Shown in pieces: positions 1 through 7,980 of a stretch of DNA of 64,000 bases (the stretch's first letter is position 1; every line of letters begins with the position of its first letter). A program made the translations under genes and the position numbers. The notes beneath the pieces are model-generated. The model made no database searches and was not told where the DNA came from. It saw nothing but the letters and a program-made list of their open reading frames with translations. Origin of the DNA: Oscillospiraceae bacterium (GTDB taxonomy: Bacteria; Bacillota; Clostridia; Oscillospirales; Oscillospiraceae); NCBI GenBank assembly GCA_017458335.1, contig JAFTFT010000023.1, forward strand, positions 1 through 64,000, read 5' to 3'.

Positions 1-57
1 AAATGGTAGAAAGAGCTTGGGCTTTACAAGATCATTTTTCAAGCCATCCAGATCGTG

Positions 58-363
58 TTAACCCGGGGCACTCGGGGTCGGTGGTGGCGTCGGCGTCGGT
101 GTTGGCGTCGGCGTGTATTCCGTCATTATCGGCTGTACCGATCTGTCATCTTTCGGGGATAAACTACGTATTTTACCATCCATGAGCAAAATAATCCCCA
201 ATAAACCAATCAAAAACAGTATAAGGCCAGTCACACGATACAGAAGAGCCTTTTTTCTTAAGCTGCGTGCCTTGCGCGCCAAAGCCGACTCAACCGCTCC
301 GCACTTTTCACATTTTACAAGCGCGTCATCGTTACGATGTCCGCATTTTTTGCATTTCCACAT
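58..363 (-). CDS. small zinc-ribbon, single-pass membrane protein
   Basis: A 101-residue protein of unknown function. It opens with a Cys4 zinc ribbon (CKKCG at residues 4-8, CEKCG at 18-22), continues with a basic stretch, then one hydrophobic segment at about residues 42-61. It ends in a short tail rich in Thr-Pro repeats and prolines. The likely topology is a cytoplasmic zinc ribbon with an extracytoplasmic Pro/Thr tail. The start ATG at 363 has an AGGGTG site nearby. It is the most distal visible gene of a co-oriented minus-strand block (11007 down to 58) in which five other proteins also carry zinc ribbons. The fold is clear from the cysteine spacing; the role is not known. Confidence 0.75.
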   Translation of the reverse strand: MWKCKKCGHRNDDALVKCEKCGAVESALARKARSLRKKALLYRVTGLILFLIGLLGIILLMDGKIRSLSPKDDRSVQPIMTEYTPTPTPTPTPPPTPSAPG

Positions 364-409
364 ATTGAAGCACCCTGCCTGAATCGAAATAACGCGAACA
401 GTGGTCCTG

Positions 410-664
410 CTATTCCAAATCCCCGGGCATTACAAGCTCTTCTGACCGTAAAGTATCGGATCGGTCCCTGTCCATATTAACCTTGATGATATGGCAAGGT
501 ACGTCAGGATCAACTCCCTTGGATCTTAAATAATCTTTCACTCTGGGAATATCATATTGTCTTTTTTCTTCATCCGACAGCTTATTGAAGCGACTTATAC
601 CGCATGCAGAACACAGTAATTCTCTTGTATCATTCTTTTCCCTGCATTTCGGGCAGATCCACAT
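410..664 (-). CDS. small zinc-ribbon protein
   Basis: An 84-residue soluble protein with an N-terminal Cys4 zinc ribbon (MWICPKC and LCSACG) followed by a short polar region with no membrane segment. The ATG at 664 is preferred because AGGTG lies six bases upstream; a GTG at 673 would add three residues. Its start overlaps the end of the PP2C gene by 35 bases, so the two are probably translationally coupled. The MW-x-C-x2-C opening is shared with the proteins at 58-363 and 6645-7235, suggesting a common adaptor or docking module. Function unknown. Confidence 0.7.
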   Translation of the reverse strand: MWICPKCREKNDTRELLCSACGISRFNKLSDEEKRQYDIPRVKDYLRSKGVDPDVPCHIIKVNMDRDRSDTLRSEELVMPGDLE

Positions 665-1634
665 CGTTAACACCTGATTTCATATATTGATAATAATGGT
701 TTTTATATCTGTTCCATTTTTCTTCCAAGCTGATCCCGGAATCTTTCTCCGGCAAGTATTGATCTCTCAAATCCTTTAAACGGCTTCTGAATGCTTCCTG
801 AAACTGTTCAAATGTCCCATATCCAACCGGGATCGCCAGGAAGGTAAAGTCATCGCCAGAACACCGATCAAGTTCTTCGCACAGTGCCTCTTCAAATTCC
901 GAAACTTTTTTTACCGATAACAGTTTTTCAATCAGCAGTTGCTCAAACGCCATCGGGCTCGGCAAATAGGAAAAGCATCCATCTGTTGACGCGATCAGAA
1001 CACAGGGTAAAGAAATCCTGAAAGCTGCATAATGAAGGTCAAACTCCTTCGAAGCAGAGATCAAATTCTGAAGCGTTCCATCCTCTGAGAGGTTATGAAA
1101 CGCGTCTAAGCTGTTCACGTCGTCCTTCGTAAGCTGAGCCAATCCGTCCCCTTGAAGAATATAGCATCTTGAATCCCCTGCCCAAAAGCAGTTCACCTCC
1201 AGCATGCCATCCAACATCGAACAGACTGCAACTGCTGCCGTTGTTGGAAACTCTTTCAACATTTGCCCCTTGATCAGCGTTCGCTTTTGCTGCCCGCTGT
1301 TATCCTTACAGACTTTTATACTCTCAACTATAGTTTTTTTCAGTGCATCAGTCTGCATTTCCGTCGAGTTCGTATTACAATTCTGCTCAAACCAATGAAA
1401 GACCGCACCGGAAACCGCCCGTGAAGCGAGATAGGCGCCTGTTTTATTCCGGCAGTTCTCATAGTGTCTCGCGCCTGCTCCTCCACAGCCATCAAAAGCT
1501 CCAATCATGCCTCCCGTCTCACATAGCAGGTAGCAAAAGCTGTCTTCCCCTTCCCCGGGGATTTTTTCTTTTGAAACCGTAATAATACAGTCAGCATATT
1601 CAAGAAAAGATGCGCCGCTATTCATTTCGTCCAT
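630..1634 (-). CDS. PP2C-family serine/threonine protein phosphatase
   Basis: A 334-residue protein with the metal-binding PP2C motifs in order: GED at residues 29-31, GAFDGCGG at 45-52, FWAGDSRCYIL at 150-160, ASTDG at 215-219 and GDDFTF at 260-265. The aspartates that hold the two Mn/Mg ions in this family are therefore present. No signal peptide or membrane span is visible, so it should act in the cytoplasm, removing phosphate from Ser/Thr. The start is supported by AGGAG just upstream, inside the end of the preceding gene. The kinase at 2534-3475 and the vWA protein at 3500-4168 are in the same block, so this is probably the eraser of a kinase/phosphatase switch. Family certain; substrate unknown. 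Confidence 0.9.
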   Translation of the reverse strand: MDEMNSGASFLEYADCIITVSKEKIPGEGEDSFCYLLCETGGMIGAFDGCGGAGARHYENCRNKTGAYLASRAVSGAVFHWFEQNCNTNSTEMQTDALKKTIVESIKVCKDNSGQQKRTLIKGQMLKEFPTTAAVAVCSMLDGMLEVNCFWAGDSRCYILQGDGLAQLTKDDVNSLDAFHNLSEDGTLQNLISASKEFDLHYAAFRISLPCVLIASTDGCFSYLPSPMAFEQLLIEKLLSVKKVSEFEEALCEELDRCSGDDFTFLAIPVGYGTFEQFQEAFRSRLKDLRDQYLPEKDSGISLEEKWNRYKNHYYQYMKSGVNDVDLPEMQGKE

Positions 1635-1643
1635 ATTGCTCTC

Positions 1644-2207
1644 CTACTTGAGCTGCCCCGGTTCGTTTTCAGGAGCAACCTCTGCGCCCCCATCATCTGA
1701 CTCCTCCTCAATGTGAGCAGCTGCGGAATCTTGCCGTGTTTCATCTATTTCCGAACCAGGCTCTTTCCCTTCTCGCAAGTCCCGCAGTTCAAGTTCGAGC
1801 TTATCAATAGTCTTTTGAAGACGGCTGTTCTCTTCTGCTGCCCGAAGACCGATTGCCGCACGCTCCTCCAACAGTTCATTCTCTTTTTGAAGATGTGCAT
1901 TCTTTTGCCATATACCAGCTAACGAGATCACCAACGCGAGAACAACACCAATAATGATGCTCGCCGGGAGTCGGGAAGCAGATGTGTCGGTTTTCCCCTC
2001 GCTTTGTTTGGAAACCTCCATATTATCCGGTTCCCATTCAGCCGATTTCCATTCACTTGATTTCAGGCTTTCATCGGGTTCGTGATAATCGGAAGAACAA
2101 ATATCCCAAAAGCCGTTTCCTCCTGCCAGTGGACCTTTCGTGTACCCACAACTCGGGCATTGCTGATCTGCTGGATTTAGTCTGACACCACAGTTTTTAC
2201 AATACAT
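1644..2207 (-). CDS. zinc-ribbon membrane protein with extracytoplasmic coiled coil
   Basis: A 187-residue protein. It has an N-terminal zinc ribbon (CKNCG and CPSCG in the first 25 residues), a polar linker and one membrane segment rich in Ile/Val/Leu near the middle. A Glu/Leu-rich heptad stretch then predicts a coiled coil, followed by an acidic tail. The start at 2207 (MYCKNCG) is chosen because the ribbon begins there; an upstream ATG at 2249 adds 14 unconvincing residues. It ends nine bases before the PP2C start. The architecture suggests a membrane anchor that joins a cytoplasmic ribbon to an external multimerisation domain. Function not recognised. Confidence 0.7.
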   Translation of the reverse strand: MYCKNCGVRLNPADQQCPSCGYTKGPLAGGNGFWDICSSDYHEPDESLKSSEWKSAEWEPDNMEVSKQSEGKTDTSASRLPASIIIGVVLALVISLAGIWQKNAHLQKENELLEERAAIGLRAAEENSRLQKTIDKLELELRDLREGKEPGSEIDETRQDSAAAHIEEESDDGGAEVAPENEPGQLK

Positions 2208-2226
2208 CACACATCCCCTGCGCTTA

Positions 2227-2523
2227 TCACAAACGTTTTCTGCAAGCACAACATTGTATTGCCCCTGGGCTGTTCAAGGTCTCGCAAAAACGGCATACCG
2301 GAATTCCATTCTTCCGGGCATAAATGAAATCTAACTGTATATTTCTTTGTTTTGGATGAGGCGGATTCCCAAGGGCTGGATCATACCCACTATCTTCTTC
2401 ACTTTTTTTATACAACTGATTGGATTGATAGAGAAGAGTCACGCCGAATGTAACCATTCCTAAGAAAAACGCCAGCGCAACCAAGTCCATTAATGTAAAA
2501 GACTGAAAAAATAAGCCTATCAT
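2227..2523 (-). CDS. single-pass membrane protein with C-terminal zinc ribbon
   Basis: A 98-residue protein with one hydrophobic segment near the N-terminus and a Cys4 zinc ribbon at its very C-terminus (CRFC and CCACRKRL). This inverts the domain order of its neighbours. The ATG at 2523 is preferred over the TTG at 2541 because AGGA lies eight bases upstream, overlapping the kinase stop codon and implying coupling to the kinase. Positive residues after the span place the ribbon in the cytoplasm. Function unknown; its position directly after the kinase suggests a membrane recruitment factor or substrate. Confidence 0.7.
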   Translation of the reverse strand: MIGLFFQSFTLMDLVALAFFLGMVTFGVTLLYQSNQLYKKSEEDSGYDPALGNPPHPKQRNIQLDFIYARKNGIPVCRFCETLNSPGAIQCCACRKRL

Positions 2524-2533
2524 ATGTTGTTCC

Positions 2534-3475
2534 TCAGCCAAGTTCGGTTGGCACAGTCAATTCTGATGATCCACTTTTTTTATTTCGTGAAGTCGTATCG
2601 TGTGTTTCGGATTTGATCACATCTTTACAATACTTATCAATCAATCTCAGCACTTCCGCTGCAGTCGGTCTGTTTTCTGCCTCTTTTTGAAGCATCATTT
2701 GAATAATCATTCCTATTTCAATGGGAATCGTTTTATCAAGAATCAATTCTTTGCCATCCAATGCCGCTTCAAATGCATAATCGCAGTCCCCTCCCGGTTG
2801 AGGCAACTGTCCGGTCCAATATCGGTGCAGCAGGATTCCCAGAGCAAAAATATCGACTTTTGTTGTCAGCGGTACATCCTCCCCCATTGTTCTCAGGCGG
2901 GACTCCGGCGCGAAATAGACCATATCTCCGAATATCTCTTCCGGAGCATCCTCTTCCAGATAACTCGCATCAAAATCAATTATTTTTGTTGTATAGTAGC
3001 CGGATGCCGTCTCCTTGATCAGGATGTTTTCCGGTCTGACGTCTGCATGAACAATATGATGGGAGTGCAGAACAGAGTAACTGTACATCAATGCTCTCAT
3101 TATGATGAGCTTCTTCTCGATACTGAGATATGCAATATCCTCTACCTGCAAACCAGAGCCTTCAATCTTATCAGTAACCGCATAATACCGTGAACCATCC
3201 CGGAAGAACTCAAAGATGTACATGATATTTCCGGTTCGGCACTGCTTCAGTTCGCCGTACAGTTTCAATTTTACCTGTTCAAACTCCTCACACTGTTTCC
3301 GTTTTTTGGACATCAGTTCTTCACTTAGTCCGCGATTCTCCATTGGATAACGGGGAGACATGAATTCTTTTATAAAAAACTCATGCCCCTTTTTTTCCGC
3401 AAACGCCCATTTACTGAATCCCGCGCCTTCAGTTGTAAAGTCAGAAATAAGACGATAGCCATGGATCTCCTGCAC
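2534..3475 (-). CDS. serine/threonine protein kinase (Hanks type, cytosolic)
   Basis: A 313-residue protein with a complete eukaryote-like kinase domain. It shows a glycine-rich loop around residues 16-20 and an ATP-anchoring lysine in FFIKEF (K36). The catalytic loop HADVRPEN at 143-150 has D145 and N150, with Arg in place of the usual Lys at 147. The metal loop reads DFD at 167-169 instead of DFG. An APE motif (FAPES) lies near 188-192 and D208 is in the F helix. No transmembrane or PASTA segment is present, unlike PrkC. The start is a GTG at 3475 with only a weak AGGGA upstream, so the start is less certain. Neighbours are the vWA protein upstream and the PP2C phosphatase downstream. Confidence 0.88.
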   Translation of the reverse strand: MQEIHGYRLISDFTTEGAGFSKWAFAEKKGHEFFIKEFMSPRYPMENRGLSEELMSKKRKQCEEFEQVKLKLYGELKQCRTGNIMYIFEFFRDGSRYYAVTDKIEGSGLQVEDIAYLSIEKKLIIMRALMYSYSVLHSHHIVHADVRPENILIKETASGYYTTKIIDFDASYLEEDAPEEIFGDMVYFAPESRLRTMGEDVPLTTKVDIFALGILLHRYWTGQLPQPGGDCDYAFEAALDGKELILDKTIPIEIGMIIQMMLQKEAENRPTAAEVLRLIDKYCKDVIKSETHDTTSRNKKSGSSELTVPTELG

Positions 3476-3499
3476 AACACCACTTCTTCCCTATTGATT

Positions 3500-4168
3500 T
3501 TAGATCGTATTTGCAATCAGGTTGAGAATTTCGCTGTACTCATATTCTTCCAATCCGTTATCTATTTCTGTAAATACATGTACTGTGTTATCCCAGCAGT
3601 CTGAAATCGTGTTCCAATACTCGGCATCCGGCGCATAGATCAGCAAACGTTTTGATTCTCTGTTCATTTGATCCCACCAGGTAGTGAGTTCATTAAAATC
3701 CTTTGCCATGCCTTTCGGATAACGCGGATAATTCTTTCCGAACCCAAGTTCGTGCGTCGAAGTGTCTGTCCACACGACGATAACATGGCGTCTTTTATCA
3801 CCATCTTTGGTCCAGTCTGATTTGATCGCATAGGCAAGTGCTTCTAGGCCATCTTCCGGATCATCACCGCCGCCGTCCGGTTTGAGAGACCAGATAACAT
3901 CCTTGAACTTTTCCTTATCTTCCGGCATATTGTAAAACCTTGTGGTCGCCATCGCATTGTCGCCATCTGCAAGATAATCACGAAAGGCGATTACTTTGAT
4001 ACGAAGTTTGTCGATCTTTTTCCCCTTTTTGACCATAAGAGCTTTTAAATCTTCCTGAAAATTCAAGGCATTCTGTTTCACCGTATTCAGGATGCCCTTC
4101 ATACTTCCGGTTACATCAATACACATTACAATATCAACATTATATTTCAGGCTATAGTTACTGGACAT
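3500..4168 (-). CDS. vWA-domain protein, TerY-like
   Basis: A 222-residue protein that is essentially one von Willebrand factor A domain. The metal-ion-dependent adhesion site reads DVTGSMKG (D18, T20, S22), with a later conserved GGGDDPEDG near 99-107 and VVWTDTS at about 131-137. No signal peptide is present, so it is cytoplasmic. The ATG at 4168 has AGGAGG nine bases upstream; a TTG six bases earlier is too close. vWA, PP2C and Ser/Thr kinase genes travel together in a configuration described in comparative genomics as the TerY-P triad, linked to stress or antiviral signalling. Membership here is inferred from domain content, not from a search. Confidence 0.85.
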   Translation of the reverse strand: MSSNYSLKYNVDIVMCIDVTGSMKGILNTVKQNALNFQEDLKALMVKKGKKIDKLRIKVIAFRDYLADGDNAMATTRFYNMPEDKEKFKDVIWSLKPDGGGDDPEDGLEALAYAIKSDWTKDGDKRRHVIVVWTDTSTHELGFGKNYPRYPKGMAKDFNELTTWWDQMNRESKRLLIYAPDAEYWNTISDCWDNTVHVFTEIDNGLEEYEYSEILNLIANTI

Positions 4169-4216
4169 TGCCAATCTCCTCCTATACTTTGAAACAAATC
4201 AAATGAAGTCACCTTG

Positions 4217-6595
4217 TTATTTCAAATAAGCCGCCTGTATATACCAGTTTTGCGCGTCGTATCCTCCATTCCGATCGAACATTTTTACGTTTGTTCCGTC
4301 ATTTGCCCAAGCGTTATCAACATCAAGATAACAACCGCTTGCTTTACTGACAATCAGGTACGAGCCGTCTTCGTCTTCGATAAATTGCCACAGCTGCGTA
4401 TCCTTCCCCGTATATTCCCACTGATATACATTTGAGCCTGATGCTCCAGAGCCGTCGGCAGTAAGATACAATCCTGAATTATAGTTCATTATCGTCCGGT
4501 ATCCCGCTCCGGCATCTGTAATTACAAATCCCTGTGAGTCTGTGGAATTATTCTTGCTGAGCTGTACATTGTCTCCGTTGCTGGTACCATGGCCGACAAC
4601 ATCAAGAACAAAATCTGTATCGAGTTTGGTCGCAAGTCTGTAGCCGGGTAAATCCGGTGGAGATGCCGGTGCCTGCTGTACTGCAGGCACTGATACCTGC
4701 GTATTATCAACAACTTCAACATGAATCGTCTGCTTTGCTACTACAACATCCGTTATTTTCTCACAAAGGAGTACATCCAGATCTGCTGCTCCAGTATCGA
4801 AGGCATTGATTACAAACGACTGATCATCGATCCATTCGCAGATAAACGGTCCTGCCGCTGCCATATTCAAATAGCAACCATTCGGCATATCTCCCCCATA
4901 TGTCACACTCACATAGGCAGAGTCCCCAGCAGCCCGATCAATCGTCACTTCATTTGTTGAAACTGAAATCCATGGCGCCGTCGGTTTTACGATTGTTTGG
5001 TCCGGCATTGAAGTCGGTGAAGTCTCGACGCGGTCCCCAAGAACGGTAAATGTAGAATCGATTAATGTTTGCGTAGCTGTTTGATCTCCATTTACAGCAG
5101 TCGCTGCTACGCGATAGATGTAATCACCTGCCGTAAGTTTGCCAAACACGAGATCATTATTTATTGAATATCTCAGATTATGGCTCGTCTCATTCGGCGT
5201 TTTCCTGCTGCTTTGAATTACGTTTCCGTTTCCATCGAGAATATAACCGTTTATCTCTGTGATTACTCCAGCGCTTGTCTGGACTATACCCCGGATTCCA
5301 AAATTAGAGCCCTTTTCTATATCTGAAGGGTAATTGTATTCCGTAATACTCAGAACTGGCATTACTGTTGGCTGCAATTCTGGCTCCCAAACTGCATATA
5401 ACCCAATACAGACTCCTCCGATAGTGGAAAGATCGACTGTTTGCTGATCGGCATATACTACATTTCCGCTCGGTGAAGTGGCCCATCCTGCAAACTTATA
5501 CTGTGGCCGCTTAAAGGTATTAGCTGGAAGCGGTTTGGCGGCTCCGACAGTCATTTCAGTTTCCACCATGATTCCTGTACCACCGTTAGCATCGAATGTA
5601 ATCGAATACTCTCTGATTTGCATTGTTGGAGTAGGTGTGACTGGTGTTGTAGATATAGACGGAACCGGCGTAAGATATTCATAGTTTACCCAACCGTCTG
5701 TCCCATTGTAGTTGACTTTTGCCCATGTTCTATCGTCATATTGCTGTTTTGTTATGCCATACACGTAGATCGTAGCCTCATTGGGAATAGAACCGATAGC
5801 ATATGCCTTATTATGATTAGTAGTGGAGCAAAACCGCAAGGTATAGCCTTTGCCAACATTTACCAGCATACTCTGGGACAACATGTTCAATTCAGGGTCC
5901 ACGCTTCTATTACTTTCCTGATTACGCTCACTGTTAGAATTGCCGTTATATACGTAGTATGTAGTACCCCCGTGCTTAATCGCTTCACAATTATTAGTTA
6001 TCCACTGTGAATAGTGTTTACTGTATCTCTTAGTGTTAGAGTTAAACCAAACACCTATGATAGATGGACTATCCTTATAGTATTCGAAGGACTGAAACCA
6101 TCTTTTCCCGGTGTTCATCTCTAAATGCAGATGCGGTCCTGTCGATGCACCTGAGACACCTACAAGTCCAATAATGTCACCTTTATTTACATTTTCTTTT
6201 TCTCTTACTTTAATAGATCCTTTTTTCAAATGGGCATATAGAGAATAATACTTACTTCCGCCGACAGTATGCTCTATCTTTACATAATTCCCCCAGCTGT
6301 TTGCCTCATACGAATCCGCCTTACTGTTAACTACTTTTATTATCGTCCCGGATTCGACCGCTAATACTTCATCGCCAATCTCTGCTGCTATATCCATACC
6401 GTAATGGTTCTTTGAGCTATATTGTGGACTATAATTGTCTACAACCCTGATATAATGATCATATCCCTTTGAAGCAAAAGGCCATCCTGGGACAAATGAA
6501 GTATCAGCAAACACTTCAACAGGGCAAATTGTTACTAGCAGGGCAAAAATATATAGTACCGCAATGCACCTATTCCGCAAATTAGCATATTTCAT
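4217..6595 (-). CDS. secreted M23 (LytM-type) metallopeptidase with SH3, InlB-type repeat and ricin-type lectin domains
   Basis: A 792-residue exported cell-wall enzyme. A signal peptide of about 30 residues (MKYANLRNRC then a hydrophobic core) is followed by an M23 domain. Its zinc ligands are visible as HYGMD (H64, D68) and HLH (155-157), with H122 between them. Next come an SH3-like segment (about 245-308), a Pro/Thr linker and an InlB B-type repeat (about 330-403, FDANGG to LYAVWE). A beta-rich middle and a C-terminal ricin-B lectin domain with QxW-like repeats (last ~130 residues) complete it. The ATG at 6595 is chosen because AAAGGAA precedes it and a signal peptide starts there. M23 enzymes cut peptidoglycan cross-bridges; the lectin and SH3 domains should bind wall or glycan. 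Confidence 0.9.
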   Translation of the reverse strand: MKYANLRNRCIAVLYIFALLVTICPVEVFADTSFVPGWPFASKGYDHYIRVVDNYSPQYSSKNHYGMDIAAEIGDEVLAVESGTIIKVVNSKADSYEANSWGNYVKIEHTVGGSKYYSLYAHLKKGSIKVREKENVNKGDIIGLVGVSGASTGPHLHLEMNTGKRWFQSFEYYKDSPSIIGVWFNSNTKRYSKHYSQWITNNCEAIKHGGTTYYVYNGNSNSERNQESNRSVDPELNMLSQSMLVNVGKGYTLRFCSTTNHNKAYAIGSIPNEATIYVYGITKQQYDDRTWAKVNYNGTDGWVNYEYLTPVPSISTTPVTPTPTMQIREYSITFDANGGTGIMVETEMTVGAAKPLPANTFKRPQYKFAGWATSPSGNVVYADQQTVDLSTIGGVCIGLYAVWEPELQPTVMPVLSITEYNYPSDIEKGSNFGIRGIVQTSAGVITEINGYILDGNGNVIQSSRKTPNETSHNLRYSINNDLVFGKLTAGDYIYRVAATAVNGDQTATQTLIDSTFTVLGDRVETSPTSMPDQTIVKPTAPWISVSTNEVTIDRAAGDSAYVSVTYGGDMPNGCYLNMAAAGPFICEWIDDQSFVINAFDTGAADLDVLLCEKITDVVVAKQTIHVEVVDNTQVSVPAVQQAPASPPDLPGYRLATKLDTDFVLDVVGHGTSNGDNVQLSKNNSTDSQGFVITDAGAGYRTIMNYNSGLYLTADGSGASGSNVYQWEYTGKDTQLWQFIEDEDGSYLIVSKASGCYLDVDNAWANDGTNVKMFDRNGGYDAQNWYIQAAYLK

Positions 6596-6644
6596 ATTGA
6601 TTCCTTTCTTGATGTTAATGTTTGGTTTATTATCACAATGATGG

Positions 6645-7235
6645 TCAAAACAGCTCATATGGATCGTCATCGTATATAGCTTCTTCGTAATCATCTAGCA
6701 CATCCATTTCAACATACTCTGGTTCTGTGCTATTAGAATACTCTGAGGCTGAATATGTCTCACTAGATATTGTTCCTGTATTTCCTGGTGAGGTAACTGC
6801 TTCATCTGATAGCAAAGGTGCTGTCTGTTTGGTTTCATTTTGCCTTGGTTTTGAAACCGGTGCTGGAACTGTATCGGTAGCGCTTACCGAAGGTGTAATG
6901 CTCGCTGTCGGAATAGATAGTGAAGATTGCATATTTGCTGTCGGTTGTGCAACAGCATTCGTGCTGGTAGTCGGCGTACTTTCCGCTTGGATTCCGGCAA
7001 TAGTAGTTTGAGTTTCATTTCGCATAGACTCAGTTACTCCGTCCGTTGGTTCCTGTGAACCATGGGTAGCCAGTAAAACAGTTGTCAGTCCTAACACCAC
7101 AATAGCAACAGATGCAGCAGCGATAACATTCCTGCTTCTCCCTTTGCTATCTTCTTTTTTCCGTTTGCAATTACAGAAGCAGCATTGTTTCTGTTTTGTC
7201 TCATTGATTTCGTTACAGTATACGCATGTCCACAT
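6645..7235 (-). CDS. zinc-ribbon membrane protein with long Thr/Ser/Pro extracellular stalk
   Basis: A 196-residue protein. It has an N-terminal zinc ribbon (MWTCVYC and CCFCNCK), a basic stop-transfer region, one membrane segment near residues 37-56, then about 120 residues rich in Thr, Ser, Pro and Ala. It ends in an acidic tail finishing YDDDPYELF. GGAGGG precedes the ATG at 7235. The stalk resembles an O-glycosylated or wall-spanning linker. Its acidic tail resembles the orphan tail found at 26544-26669. Function unknown; it lies between the two-ribbon protein and the M23 peptidase. Confidence 0.72.
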   Translation of the reverse strand: MWTCVYCNEINETKQKQCCFCNCKRKKEDSKGRSRNVIAAASVAIVVLGLTTVLLATHGSQEPTDGVTESMRNETQTTIAGIQAESTPTTSTNAVAQPTANMQSSLSIPTASITPSVSATDTVPAPVSKPRQNETKQTAPLLSDEAVTSPGNTGTISSETYSASEYSNSTEPEYVEMDVLDDYEEAIYDDDPYELF

Positions 7236-7305
7236 GTGTACCCTCCAGTTGTTTCAAACAAAATTATTCTCAGCATGACACTTTACTCAGTATCGGATTC
7301 AAGAG

Positions 7306-7956
7306 CTAATCTTCTGAGTTGGATATTGAAGGATTGTCACTTAGTTTCGGTTGCTTTTCATTTATCTCATGCAGCAAACTGATGATTTCACCAAATCCCA
7401 TCATCACTGTTCCAGAAACAAAGCCTATTGCCCATATGACGAGCATAGTTGTTACAGAAAAATCACTTGAACTAAAAATAGTGTCTCCTATGTCATTTCC
7501 AAGAATAATTCCGAGAATACATGCAACAATATAGATAAGCCAGGCAGAAGTCTTCAGTATAGATGCAACCGGATTAATCGAGCCCCTTGAATCTGACTTT
7601 TTCAGGGACGCAGAAGCTGCTTTAAGGGCTTCTCTTGCTTTTCCCAACTCACGTTGCTTCTTTAACCATTGCAGATGCTTTGGTCCACCATCTGAATAAT
7701 CGGGATCAAAATAGCATTTTGGGCAGGTTCCGCCTAAGATGAGAGATCCGCACACAGGACAATTCTTTCCATCATAATGATATGATTTTGTCCTTGAGGT
7801 CTCTTCTGTCGTTTTTTTAGGCTGGCCAGATATAGGCTCTGAAGAAGGATTCTCTTTTCGTTTATACTTTGCTCCGCAGTTAGGGCATTGGATTACCATC
7901 CCACCCGGCAAAATATCCTCTTCCGTCAGCATTCCATGGCATTTCGGACATACCAT
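7306..7956 (-). CDS. double zinc-ribbon protein with two membrane segments
   Basis: A 216-residue protein with a zinc ribbon at residues 3-27 (CPKC and CPNC) and a second one after a linker (CPVCG and CPKC, about 66-81). An alpha-helical Lys/Ala-rich stretch follows, then two hydrophobic segments in the last 80 residues. Both termini should be cytoplasmic. AGGGG lies about 11 bases before the ATG. No enzymatic motif is visible. It belongs to the same ribbon-bearing family theme as its neighbours and may be a membrane scaffold. Confidence 0.72.
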   Translation of the reverse strand: MVCPKCHGMLTEEDILPGGMVIQCPNCGAKYKRKENPSSEPISGQPKKTTEETSRTKSYHYDGKNCPVCGSLILGGTCPKCYFDPDYSDGGPKHLQWLKKQRELGKAREALKAASASLKKSDSRGSINPVASILKTSAWLIYIVACILGIILGNDIGDTIFSSSDFSVTTMLVIWAIGFVSGTVMMGFGEIISLLHEINEKQPKLSDNPSISNSED

Positions 7957-7980
7957 CTCATTACACCCCTCTTTTTTCGG

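Noticed and set aside
61..120. GTCGGTG/GGCGTC short repeats at the window start, as a possible CRISPR or minisatellite
   Set aside because: They encode the Thr-Pro tail of the zinc-ribbon protein; there are no spacers or regular repeat units.
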